Shown here: positions 6,821-14,853 of the stretch, piece by piece | Layout of the letters: each line of letters starts with the position of its first letter | Numbering within the stretch: the stretch's first letter is position 1 | Source of the DNA: Bacteroidota bacterium | GTDB taxonomy: Bacteria; Bacteroidota; Bacteroidia; Bacteroidales; F082 | Length of the DNA stretch: 64,000 bases | Reading direction: 5' to 3' | NCBI GenBank assembly: GCA_009773165.1 | Contig: WOUZ01000005.1 | Coordinates: forward strand, 62,001 to 126,000 | Translations under genes and position numbers: made by a program | Notes under the pieces: generated by a model | Told to the model about the DNA's origin: nothing | The model's database searches: none | Seen by the model: the letters and a program-made list of their open reading frames with translations, nothing else

Positions 6821-9547
6821 ATGAAACACTTATTACACGCTTTCAGAACTGCTTTTGTTGCACTTGTATTGCTCATAAGCAGTGGTGCAATGGCACAACC
6901 TTTTGTAACTGTGCTCCAACCGCAGTTAAACGATGCATGGGTGATAGGCTCAACGAAACTCATCTCATGGAATACTAACTTTACACAACCTGTAAAGATT
7001 GAATTAGTAAGCACTGCTACTTCTACAGTGCAGACAATTATTGCATCAACTCCGAATTCGACTTACAGTTGGTATATTGACCCTTTGGTTTTTTCAGCAA
7101 GCGCAGGAGCAACATACAAAGTAAAGGTAAGTAGTACCGTAGCCAGTTCTTACAACGACGAGAGTGAACTTTTTTCCCTCGTAAATTCTCTACCAGGAAG
7201 TTACGTAACACTTCATCAACCTAATGTAGAAGGTATTCATTGGCTTTCAGGGTCAACTTACATCATTTCATGGACAAGCGATATAACCGGCACATTTAAA
7301 ATCGAACTCTTAGATGAAACACCCGGTGCAGTAACCCCAACATATACTATTACGTCTGCGGCAGCCCCTTCTACTCATGAATGGACTATACCAGGAACAA
7401 TCCCTGATGGCTCTAAGTATAGGGTAAAAGTTACAAGTAACTCCAATCCAGCCCGGAACGACATAAGTGATCAACAATTTGGTATCACTCAAACACCTTT
7501 TGGAGCCACTGTAGAAGTATTGCAACCTTCTGATGCTGGTATTAGTTTGTTAAGAGGAACGCCATATTTGATTTCTTGGATTGATTATATTCCGGAACCA
7601 GTTGATATCGAACTTTATAGCATCAATCCATTCACCATTGCGTATGATGATGCCAGTAATTATGTTGGACCATGGGTAGATGGTAATAATGGGGGTGATG
7701 GTTTCAACGCATGGGATATCACTACTGGTACTGCCGGGGGCACAGCTTCTGCTACTATTGAAAATCCTACTCTCGGCGGCATCGTTGGAATGGACAATCC
7801 ATCTTTTGGTGTTGTAGCATACAGCAACCCGAACAGTTCATTGAATTTTGTTCGTGCTGATCGTGTTTTAACAACACCTTTGGAGGTAGGAAGTACTCTT
7901 TCATTGGAATGGGCTTTCCATTGGGCAACAGGTGCTCCGGGTGGAGATAAAGGAATTGTCTTATACACCGGTGGAGTAGCAGGAACTGAACTTATTAGAA
8001 TTAATGTCGTAGGAGATGTTGCGCAAATCAGCATTAATGGTAATCCAATGTTTACTGTTTTTGGTGATAAAGCAATGGACCTCAGCTTCGAGTATGTAAC
8101 AGCAACAACACTCCGAGTACAAGGAACTGGCCGTGACGGAGTTGAAACATATGATCATACCTTTAATATTAGTGGAGCACCTGATGCTATTCGTTTCTAT
8201 TCAGAAGGCCAGTTAGAATCTGGTTATCTTGATCGTACTTTATATTTCAACAACCTTCGTATTACACGTCACACTATGGATATTGCTACTGCAGTTGTAG
8301 GCTCAACCCATATCTGGAATATACCCGGAAATTTGTCAATCCATTCAAACAATTATAAAATCATCGTAAAAAATGCTTCAGAAACAGTTTCTGACGAAAG
8401 TAATAACTATTTCTCAATAGTTGCAAACTTACCTGGTACTACTATTACTGTTCTACAACCTAGCACTGGTGGTTTAAATTTAGTAAAGGGCACTTCATAC
8501 CTCATTTCGTGGGAAGATAATGTTCCCGGACCTGTTGATATCCTCCTATATCCCGGAGCTGTTCTTCTTGCTAATGACGTAGTAGGCTCAACATGGGTAT
8601 GGCCAATTTCTGGTGCTCTTGCAAACGGATCATATTATATTCGTGTGCAGGCAGCTAATGATGCTGCAATTTATGACAACGGTTTAAACTTTAATATTGT
8701 AAGTTATCCAGCTTCCGGCACAATTGAAGTGTTGCAACCTTCACTTGGTGGTATCGTTTGGTTGAGGGGAAATGCGTACTTGATTTCTTGGACATCTGAC
8801 TTTGCAACAGGTCCAGTGAATGTTGATTTGTTCAAAGGTGGTGTTTTTCATGCTAACCTTGTTTCAAACTACGAAGGTTCTACTTGGGTTTGGAATGTAC
8901 CTGCACTCACCTATGCTGCAGCTACCGACTATAAAATTCGCGTAACAGCATTTGGAGGTACTGTATCAGATTATAGTAATTTCGATTTTACATTAGCTGA
9001 CACCCCTGGCGGAACGATTGAAGTACTTCAGCCAAATGGCGGAGAAATACTCTATATAAATCAGGGATATTTGATCTCATGGATTGACAACATACCTGAA
9101 GCAGTTGATATTTACCTTGTAAATTCTTCTCCTGCTTCAGAAGTTCTTTTAGAAGATGATGTTATTGGTTCAACATGGGTATGGAATGTAACCCCTGCAA
9201 CTTCTCCTGATAATTCTTACAGGATTCGCATTAAAAGCTCTCTTTCTGGTTCAATCCATGATGAAAGTTTTGCCGATTTTACAGTTGCAGTTCTTCCAAT
9301 GGCTTTCAGTGTTTATCCAAATCCTGCTAACAATCAGGTTACAGTGAAATTTGATGAGTTGGCCAATGAGACCTTCATACTTGAAATCACTAACAGATTT
9401 AACATGAATGTGTTAACAAGAGTTGTTGATGCAACAGCAATGAAGGAATACCGTATCTCAACTGCTGAGTTGCCAACCGGTGTTTATTTCATGACAATTA
9501 CTTCCAACAAAACAAAATCCGTCCAGAAAGTGATGGTTCAACATTAA
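6821..9547 (+). CDS. Secreted Ser-Thr-rich repeat protein with inserted beta-sandwich and type A T9SS sorting domain
   Basis: 908 residues. A signal peptide ending at AMAQ (residue 26) precedes six ~95-residue repeats (about 28-122, 128-223, 229-533, 540-627, 633-726, 731-822). Each starts with a VxVLQP segment, contains (Y/L)LISW and a VDIELY-like strand, and closes with GSTWVW...YxIRV...DxSxxxFxI. This matches the Ser-Thr-rich Kre9/Knh1-like family (PF10342) common in bacterial surface proteins. The third repeat is split by a ~210-residue insert (275-486). Residues 829-908 (FSVYPNPANNQV...VQKVMVQH) form a type A T9SS sorting domain. It lies 32 bases after the other T9SS cargo gene and may be co-transcribed with it. 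Confidence 0.8.
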   Translation: MKHLLHAFRTAFVALVLLISSGAMAQPFVTVLQPQLNDAWVIGSTKLISWNTNFTQPVKIELVSTATSTVQTIIASTPNSTYSWYIDPLVFSASAGATYKVKVSSTVASSYNDESELFSLVNSLPGSYVTLHQPNVEGIHWLSGSTYIISWTSDITGTFKIELLDETPGAVTPTYTITSAAAPSTHEWTIPGTIPDGSKYRVKVTSNSNPARNDISDQQFGITQTPFGATVEVLQPSDAGISLLRGTPYLISWIDYIPEPVDIELYSINPFTIAYDDASNYVGPWVDGNNGGDGFNAWDITTGTAGGTASATIENPTLGGIVGMDNPSFGVVAYSNPNSSLNFVRADRVLTTPLEVGSTLSLEWAFHWATGAPGGDKGIVLYTGGVAGTELIRINVVGDVAQISINGNPMFTVFGDKAMDLSFEYVTATTLRVQGTGRDGVETYDHTFNISGAPDAIRFYSEGQLESGYLDRTLYFNNLRITRHTMDIATAVVGSTHIWNIPGNLSIHSNNYKIIVKNASETVSDESNNYFSIVANLPGTTITVLQPSTGGLNLVKGTSYLISWEDNVPGPVDILLYPGAVLLANDVVGSTWVWPISGALANGSYYIRVQAANDAAIYDNGLNFNIVSYPASGTIEVLQPSLGGIVWLRGNAYLISWTSDFATGPVNVDLFKGGVFHANLVSNYEGSTWVWNVPALTYAAATDYKIRVTAFGGTVSDYSNFDFTLADTPGGTIEVLQPNGGEILYINQGYLISWIDNIPEAVDIYLVNSSPASEVLLEDDVIGSTWVWNVTPATSPDNSYRIRIKSSLSGSIHDESFADFTVAVLPMAFSVYPNPANNQVTVKFDELANETFILEITNRFNMNVLTRVVDATAMKEYRISTAELPTGVYFMTITSNKTKSVQKVMVQH
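7643..8278 (+). other. Domain insertion inside the third repeat
   Basis: Residues ~275-486 break the third repeat after its first half (IELYSINPFTIAYDD) and before its second half (TAVVGSTHIWNIPG). The insert is Gly/Asn-rich with features of a jelly-roll or lectin-like sandwich, for example SLEWAFHWATG, GIVLYTGG and a LYFNNLRITRH closing strand. The assignment of its fold is inference. Confidence 0.6.
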
Positions 9548-9562
9548 TAATGTTTTGCTTAT

Positions 9563-9597
9563 AAAAAAAAGACCTGAGTTTTCAGGTCTTTTTTTTT
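9563..9597. terminator. Bidirectional terminator between convergent genes
   Basis: GACCTGA (9571-9577) pairs with TCAGGTC (9582-9588), flanked by an A-run on the left and a T-run on the right. It can stop transcription from both the T9SS cargo gene (+) and the DUF4199 gene (-). Confidence 0.85.
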
Positions 9598-9659
9598 GCA
9601 CCATTTTTTGGATATTATCAGAAATAATCAAGGTAATTACAAATTGCTCTGGACGTAGA

Positions 9660-10181
9660 TCACGCTTGATCTTTGGTCCTTTCCATGAAGCTTGACTTTG
9701 TTTTGATAAAAAAAGCGACAACTGCTGATGTGATAACACCCATCACAGCAGCACCTATAACACTCTGTTTGATGTAGTTTTCCAAACTGAAATAAGCCTC
9801 AGCTTCTTCCCGTGTTGCATGGTAACCTGTCGATACAGAATATTCAATCACGTTTGGAAAATACTCAGGTGTTATTATTACAGATGTGATCCATTGTGTA
9901 AGCGGCGAAAAAAGTGTTACTATTAATGAGATTATCAAGCCGGAAAAGAGTCCCTGCATGTAGTTCATTTGTCCATTATAATAGTTTTTCTTTTTGTCAC
10001 GCAAAGCCAAAACGTAAACTGCAATGGCAGGGATCGCAAATACATTCGTGAGGTACATATGCTTGTCGATATGCGTGCTGTGTAATCCTGATAGTTTTTC
10101 CAGGACCATCCATAGTAACGACATGGCTATAAAAATAAAGGCCCATTTAATTTCGATGCTGATCTTTTTCATTGATTTCAA
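9660..10181 (-). CDS. DUF4199 membrane protein
   Basis: 173 residues with four probable transmembrane helices (around residues 11-27, 45-60, 78-98 and 138-160). The pattern, including NYMQGLFSGLIISLI in the third helix region and a loop with RE(E/A)AEAYFSLENY before the last helix, matches the Bacteroidota DUF4199 family. No function is known. The start may also be the Met three codons downstream (MKKISIE). It stands alone between the convergent terminator and a 290-base spacer. Confidence 0.75.
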   Translation of the reverse strand: MKSMKKISIEIKWAFIFIAMSLLWMVLEKLSGLHSTHIDKHMYLTNVFAIPAIAVYVLALRDKKKNYYNGQMNYMQGLFSGLIISLIVTLFSPLTQWITSVIITPEYFPNVIEYSVSTGYHATREEAEAYFSLENYIKQSVIGAAVMGVITSAVVAFFIKTKSSFMERTKDQA

Positions 10182-10471
10182 TTTTTAGTTCATAAATTTA
10201 TTGATTCCGAACAGAGGAATATGGCTGCCAATATCTGATTTTTTTTGAAACAGCCAAAAAAGCATTATCATTATTTGAATGAAAATGCCAGGAATTCATG
10301 AATAAAAACAAAATTTTAACAAAAGAGCGCAAAATCACAGCAACTCAAAGCAATTATTGAAGATTTTGCTGTAAAAATGGACATGCACGTAACCTAGATT
10401 CAAAAAATTAACATTTCCTGAAAAGGTATTCTACTGGTGATCTATGACCGACTAATCAAGAAATTACTTTT
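10182..10471. other. 290-base spacer without a gene
   Basis: AT-rich sequence upstream of DUF4199 and downstream of the porin gene (both on the minus strand). I find no open frame with coding character, no hairpin with a T-run and no convincing promoter box here. Confidence 0.5.
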
Positions 10472-11764
10472 CTAAAAGTAGTAAATAGCTGAAAAGAGCA
10501 ACCTCAGATTATTTACTTTCTCAGAAGCAGTTATAACGCCATTTGCATCCCTGTTGAGTTGTCCCTGAGCGTTTTTTGTCGCATAAGAAGCTGATGTATA
10601 CTCCAATTCAGTAGCAAAATTGAATTTACCCTGAATGAAAACAATTCTGGGAGAAATCCGGATCAACGATTGGATGTTAGCCCCGCGTATGGTAGCGTCG
10701 GTTCCTGCAACTTTATTTGAATAGTATAAGATAGATTTCTTCGAACCCAGATTTTGAGAATAGCCGGCCCACAATCCAAACTGAACTTTTTTACCGTTGG
10801 TCTGGAACTCACTCCAGGCTGTAAACTGGTTCAAAGTGGTGTAGGACACCGTATTTTTTGTAGTGTCGGTTATATTATGGACGGCATAACCTCCCAACAT
10901 GATCAGATCGAACAAGTTTTCACCATAAATACCTTGCAATTTAAAGGTGTATGTTGGACTCTGCCGTTTAAAATAAGCTGTTGCAGAAAATCCTGCGACT
11001 TTTTCGTCGGTAACAAAAACAGCGTTATTTTTTGTTGTAGTGAGCAAAGGCTGCAATGTTTTGTAATCCACACCCACACCAGCATTGGTAGTTGTTTCAT
11101 TACTATTGTGATTATAAGAAATCAACGCACTCACATTTGGTATGCCTGCATGTTGCAACGAAACGGAGCCCTGTGGACTCGTGAAATCACGCTGAGCGGC
11201 AATGACAGCTGCTACCTTAAACTTACCAAGAGTTTGAGTGACTCTTATTTGAGGATTCCGTGAGAAAGGTTGAAAAGGCGCTCCGGTATTGAATGAGATG
11301 ACACCTGAAAAGCACTCAGGTATGAAGAAAGCATGCCAAAATTGCCCTGCCAGCAGCTCTGTTTTTGGCCAGTTTAGCTTCACAAAGGCATGACGTAAGC
11401 GGAAGCCGTTAGCATCGATAAAAGCTGCATTTTCATTTCCAAAAAAGTCGGCTTCTAAAACTCCTGATGTTTTTGCACCAAAAGCATCCGGTCCGGTAAT
11501 TTTTCCTGTTAAACGTGATTGAATTGATAAAAAGTTGAAGGATGACTTATCATTGATATCGATTCCATTGGCATCAAACACTTTCTCTTTCGGAAATAAT
11601 AAAAAGTCACCCTCGCGAATTGTATATACTTCACGGGAATCGAAAAAGAAATCCGTTTTAACAAAACCCGAAAAACTAATTCCATATTTGGGTTCAGTGT
11701 TTTTTTCCTGTGCCTGACCCATCAATGGAATGATGCAGGTCAAGAATATGAATAATTTCTTCAT
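10472..11764 (-). CDS. Outer-membrane porin (DcaP-like beta-barrel)
   Basis: 430 residues. A signal peptide (MKKLFIFLTCIIPLMGQAQ) is followed by alternating-hydrophobicity strands typical of a beta-barrel and a C-terminal aromatic ending (LLFSAIYYF) used by the BAM machinery. FSGFVKTDFFFDSR near the N-terminus and LLAGQFWHAFF around residue 140 resemble DcaP-like porins. It starts 16 bases after actP on the same strand, so it is probably co-transcribed with the symporter and could admit small carboxylates across the outer membrane; substrate choice is inference. Confidence 0.75.
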   Translation of the reverse strand: MKKLFIFLTCIIPLMGQAQEKNTEPKYGISFSGFVKTDFFFDSREVYTIREGDFLLFPKEKVFDANGIDINDKSSFNFLSIQSRLTGKITGPDAFGAKTSGVLEADFFGNENAAFIDANGFRLRHAFVKLNWPKTELLAGQFWHAFFIPECFSGVISFNTGAPFQPFSRNPQIRVTQTLGKFKVAAVIAAQRDFTSPQGSVSLQHAGIPNVSALISYNHNSNETTTNAGVGVDYKTLQPLLTTTKNNAVFVTDEKVAGFSATAYFKRQSPTYTFKLQGIYGENLFDLIMLGGYAVHNITDTTKNTVSYTTLNQFTAWSEFQTNGKKVQFGLWAGYSQNLGSKKSILYYSNKVAGTDATIRGANIQSLIRISPRIVFIQGKFNFATELEYTSASYATKNAQGQLNRDANGVITASEKVNNLRLLFSAIYYF

Positions 11765-11780
11765 AATACACTAACTGACA

Positions 11781-13703
11781 TTAATCGTTATGATAGTTTT
11801 CCACTTTACTTTTGTTATCCTTTTGGCTTAAAAGCGATACAACAACTAAAACCAAAGCTGAAAGAGGTATGGAAATGATGCCAGGGTTGTCCAATGGAAT
11901 AGGAGCAGCCGATTTCAATAACCCATAACGCTCATACATTGAGGGCGATAGCAAAATAATAAACACTGATGACAAGATACCAGTAACAATAGAAAATGCA
12001 ATTCCTTTAGCAGTTGTCTTTTCCCAGAAAAGCAGAAAAAGAATGGCAGGAAGGTTGGCTGAAGCTGCAACAGCGAAAGCTAATCCAACAAGGAAAGAAA
12101 CATTCATGCCTTTAAAAAGTATTCCTAAAAGAATGGCAAAAATCCCAACTCCAAAGGCTGCAATCTTACCAGCTTTCACCTTTTTCCTGTCGTCCATTTT
12201 CATATTGAGGTACTTATCCATAAAGTCATGGGCAATTGCACCTGATGAAGCAACAATCAACCCACTTACTGTACCTAAAACTGTTGCAAAAGCAATAGCA
12301 GAAATTATGGAGAATAGCCCGATGCCGAAATATTTTGCTAATAATGGACCTGACATATTACTGCTTTCAACATCAAGAACGCCATTTACTGATGCTCCCA
12401 AACCCATATAAAGGGTAAGCATGTAGAAAAATCCAATAGCTGCAATGGCAACTATTGTTGATTTTCGGGCAGCACGCTGACTCGAAACTGTGTAATAACG
12501 GATAAGGATATGAGGTAATGCTGATGTTCCGAGGAATAAGGCCAGCATCAATGAAACAAAATTCATTTTTGTCCAAAACGTAGCACCTGCTTTTGTAGAA
12601 ACTTTATAGAGTAGTCCGGGATTAATCATATCGCGGCCTGAGGTGGGAGTAGGATACCAAACCGTGGTATTTTTATTCGGCATTGCCTTTTTTGTGAATC
12701 GGATTAACTCACTGTTTTCCATAGTAGAAAGGAATTTAAACGGGCCCAGCGGACCTGTTTTGTCAACCTCAACGCCATCCACTACAATTTTTGTGAGATG
12801 ACCTACCTGATAAAATTTTTGAGCTGATTTTGGCTCACCGTTATATAGCGTTGTACCATCGTCAGCCACTGATATTGAAAGCATTTCTTCGAGATAGCTT
12901 GAGTCACCCGACAATTTAAACCACCTGACAACCTCATTTTTTTCGAGGCTCACAAAGGTGTATTTACCCTCAACAGTTACCGATTCTTTCAATGAATAGG
13001 TTGAATCAGTAATTCCAACTAATTTTTGATCTTCAACAACAGCTCCAACTTTAATAAACTCATGATACTTTTCTCCCGGATTTAAGGTTAAGCCATTGTT
13101 TAAGATATAAATGGTAAGAATGGTTGAAAAAACAATCAATAAAGCGCCTTTAATAAACTGCACGTAGGTTGTTGAAGTCATTCCGGCTGTTGCAACAATA
13201 AAAATAACTATTGTTCCAACAATTAACACGCCGGCATAATGAGGTAATCCAAGCAAAGGCACTACAAGATCGCCTGCACCAACCATCTGAGGAATGAGAT
13301 AGAAAACTGAAACAATCAACGTACTGATCGAAGCCGTAAGCTTGATTGATTTTGAGTTGAAACGGGCATCTAATGCATCTGTAAACGTATATTTTCCTAA
13401 TCTTTTTAGTGGCTCTGCTACCAAAAACAAAGCAACAACCCAGCCTGCCAGATAACCAATTGAATAAAGAAAACCATCATAGCCCGAGAAGGCTATCATG
13501 CCGCATATGCCTAAAAATGATGCTGCTGAAAGATAATCTCCGGCAAAAGCAATACCGTTTACTCCCCAGTGAATATTACCACCGGCAGCATAATATCCTG
13601 AAGCCGATTTCGTTTTCCGGGCGAAATAAAATGACAATCCTAAAACCGACCCAACAAACACCACAAAAATAATTATAGCCCAAATAGATACATCGTAAAT
13701 CAT
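11781..13703 (-). CDS. actP: Sodium:solute symporter, acetate permease ActP-like
   Basis: 640 residues with about 13 transmembrane helices. The start (YYAAGGNIHWGVNGIAFAGDYLSAASFLG) matches the Na+-coupled ActP/YjcG branch of the SSS family, which takes up acetate and other short monocarboxylates. The upstream neighbour is the small YjcH-type DUF485 protein, the usual ActP partner, which supports this over the proline or pantothenate branches. It is longer than E. coli ActP (549): an extra extracytoplasmic region of about 150 residues (roughly 205-355; contains VVRWFKLSGDSSYLEEM) sits between two helices. Similar long forms occur among ActP-like proteins called VC_2705-type. Confidence 0.85.
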   Translation of the reverse strand: MIYDVSIWAIIIFVVFVGSVLGLSFYFARKTKSASGYYAAGGNIHWGVNGIAFAGDYLSAASFLGICGMIAFSGYDGFLYSIGYLAGWVVALFLVAEPLKRLGKYTFTDALDARFNSKSIKLTASISTLIVSVFYLIPQMVGAGDLVVPLLGLPHYAGVLIVGTIVIFIVATAGMTSTTYVQFIKGALLIVFSTILTIYILNNGLTLNPGEKYHEFIKVGAVVEDQKLVGITDSTYSLKESVTVEGKYTFVSLEKNEVVRWFKLSGDSSYLEEMLSISVADDGTTLYNGEPKSAQKFYQVGHLTKIVVDGVEVDKTGPLGPFKFLSTMENSELIRFTKKAMPNKNTTVWYPTPTSGRDMINPGLLYKVSTKAGATFWTKMNFVSLMLALFLGTSALPHILIRYYTVSSQRAARKSTIVAIAAIGFFYMLTLYMGLGASVNGVLDVESSNMSGPLLAKYFGIGLFSIISAIAFATVLGTVSGLIVASSGAIAHDFMDKYLNMKMDDRKKVKAGKIAAFGVGIFAILLGILFKGMNVSFLVGLAFAVAASANLPAILFLLFWEKTTAKGIAFSIVTGILSSVFIILLSPSMYERYGLLKSAAPIPLDNPGIISIPLSALVLVVVSLLSQKDNKSKVENYHND

Positions 13704-13717
13704 ATGTTTGTCCTCCC

Positions 13718-13987
13718 CTATTTTATATTCATTTTATCTTCCATCCGTGTGCATATGGCATTGTAAATAAATCCCATGACAATAGCCAAAACGATTAGTC
13801 CAAACCCATAAACAATGGAAAGATTCTGTTTTCCAATGACATGGACACCCAGAAGCTCAGGATTGAAAAGGCCAATCATTACAAAACCGCTATACAACAA
13901 GGTATAGACAATAAATAAGGTGACTCCCAATTTTGATTTTTTTGCGGCAGCTTTGTCTGCTTCCATTTTTGCGGCAGGACCATGCAT
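13718..13987 (-). CDS. yjcH: DUF485 membrane protein, YjcH-like
   Basis: 89 residues with two transmembrane helices (LGVTLFIVYTLLYSGFVMIGLF and IVYGFGLIVLAIVMGFIYN) and a hydrophilic tail ending RMEDKMNIK. DUF485/YjcH proteins are encoded beside actP; their exact role in acetate transport is not known. The gap to actP is 14 bases. It is the first gene of the probable yjcH-actP-porin operon. Confidence 0.85.
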   Translation of the reverse strand: MHGPAAKMEADKAAAKKSKLGVTLFIVYTLLYSGFVMIGLFNPELLGVHVIGKQNLSIVYGFGLIVLAIVMGFIYNAICTRMEDKMNIK

Positions 13988-14095
13988 AGATTTTCAATTT
14001 TAATTAAAGAAATAGTTCGATTTATGATTCTTATCAGTGTCAAAACTAAGGATTAATTGCTAAATATGATTATTTTAAAACACTGATTAACAACA

Positions 14096-14109
14096 TTGAT
14101 CTGCAACAA
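14096..14109. promoter_or_regulatory. FNR/CRP-type operator candidate TTGAT-N4-AACAA
   Basis: The half-sites TTGAT (14096-14100) and AACAA (14105-14109) are separated by four bases and match TTGATnnnnATCAA at 9 of 10 positions. It lies in the divergent region between yjcH and the Crp/Fnr gene and overlaps the -33 element of the latter, a placement suggesting autorepression. Assignment to this regulator is inference. Confidence 0.5.
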
Positions 14110-14126
14110 CTTTTTAACTATTTTTG
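14096..14126 (+). promoter_or_regulatory. Promoter of the Crp/Fnr gene (TTG-N20-TATTTTTG)
   Basis: TTG at 14096-14098 and a perfect TAnnTTTG box at 14119-14126 are separated by 20 bases. Transcription would start near 14132, only a few bases before the ATG at 14139, so the mRNA would be almost leaderless. The box covers the alternative TTG start at 14124. Confidence 0.55.
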
Positions 14127-14138
14127 AAAAAAATCCCG

Positions 14139-14825
14139 ATGAGAATCGTAGAAAAAACGAGTTGCGAAACATGTGATCACAAGTGTGATATCTTTCTTAC
14201 TTCGAAAGAGATGGGATTGGAGCAAGAGCTGCATCCCCGGCAGGTCGTTTACAAAAAATATGAGTCTATCTGCCGGCAAAACACAGCTGTGACTCATGCC
14301 ATCATTTTATGTGAAGGAAACGCAAAGATGTATATTGAGGGCATCAACGGAAAAAACATCATCCTTAACATTTTAATGCCTTCGAATTACATTGGATTGC
14401 TCGCAGTTTTTGGAACACCTAACTATTCCTATAATGTATCTGCTTTAACCCTTTGCCACACGTGTCATATTGATATTGAAACGATTAAAAAACTTTATTA
14501 TCACAATCATAATTTTTTGATTCAGCTCAACCAAGCATTTGGTAGTTCGGTATCTGCGATTATGAAGAAATTAATCTCGTTGAACCAGAAGCAGTTGCGA
14601 GGTAAAGTCGCTGAAAGCTTAATCTACCTTTCACAGCTTTATGGCTCTAACACATTTTCATTAACAATAACCCGCAAGGAGTTAGGTGAACTATCGGCTA
14701 TTTCTGAAGAAAATGCAGTGAGGGTTCTCACCGAATTCAAAAATGAAGGAATAATTGGCTTGAATGGCAAGGTGATCGAACTACTGGATTTGGAAGTGCT
14801 TCACAAAATTTATACGATCGGATAA
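14139..14825 (+). CDS. Crp/Fnr family regulator with N-terminal cysteine cluster
   Basis: About 228 residues from the ATG at 14139. The N-terminus carries C9-x2-C12-x3-C16, followed by a cNMP-binding-like beta-roll (ILCEGNAKMYIEG, ILMPSNYIGLLAVFG), a dimerisation helix (MKKLISLNQKQLRGKVAESLIYL) and a winged helix (ITRKELGELSAISEENAVRVLTEFKNEGII). An additional CHTC pair is near residue 105. FNR uses four cysteines to hold an oxygen-sensitive [4Fe-4S] cluster, so a redox or oxygen sensor is plausible, but the spacing differs from E. coli FNR. It is divergent from yjcH-actP-porin and convergent with the sensor gene, which makes it the likely local regulator. Confidence 0.85.
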   Translation: MRIVEKTSCETCDHKCDIFLTSKEMGLEQELHPRQVVYKKYESICRQNTAVTHAIILCEGNAKMYIEGINGKNIILNILMPSNYIGLLAVFGTPNYSYNVSALTLCHTCHIDIETIKKLYYHNHNFLIQLNQAFGSSVSAIMKKLISLNQKQLRGKVAESLIYLSQLYGSNTFSLTITRKELGELSAISEENAVRVLTEFKNEGIIGLNGKVIELLDLEVLHKIYTIG

Positions 14826-14853
14826 AAATGCCTTTCAACCTGATTATTCAGCT

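Noticed and set aside
10754-11263. A 169-codon open frame opposite the porin gene
   Set aside because: It lies wholly inside a well-supported porin gene, has no recognisable domain and an implausible composition; it is a shadow frame.
12043-12411. A 122-codon open frame opposite actP
   Set aside because: Covered by ActP membrane helices on the other strand; composition follows the complement of hydrophobic codons.
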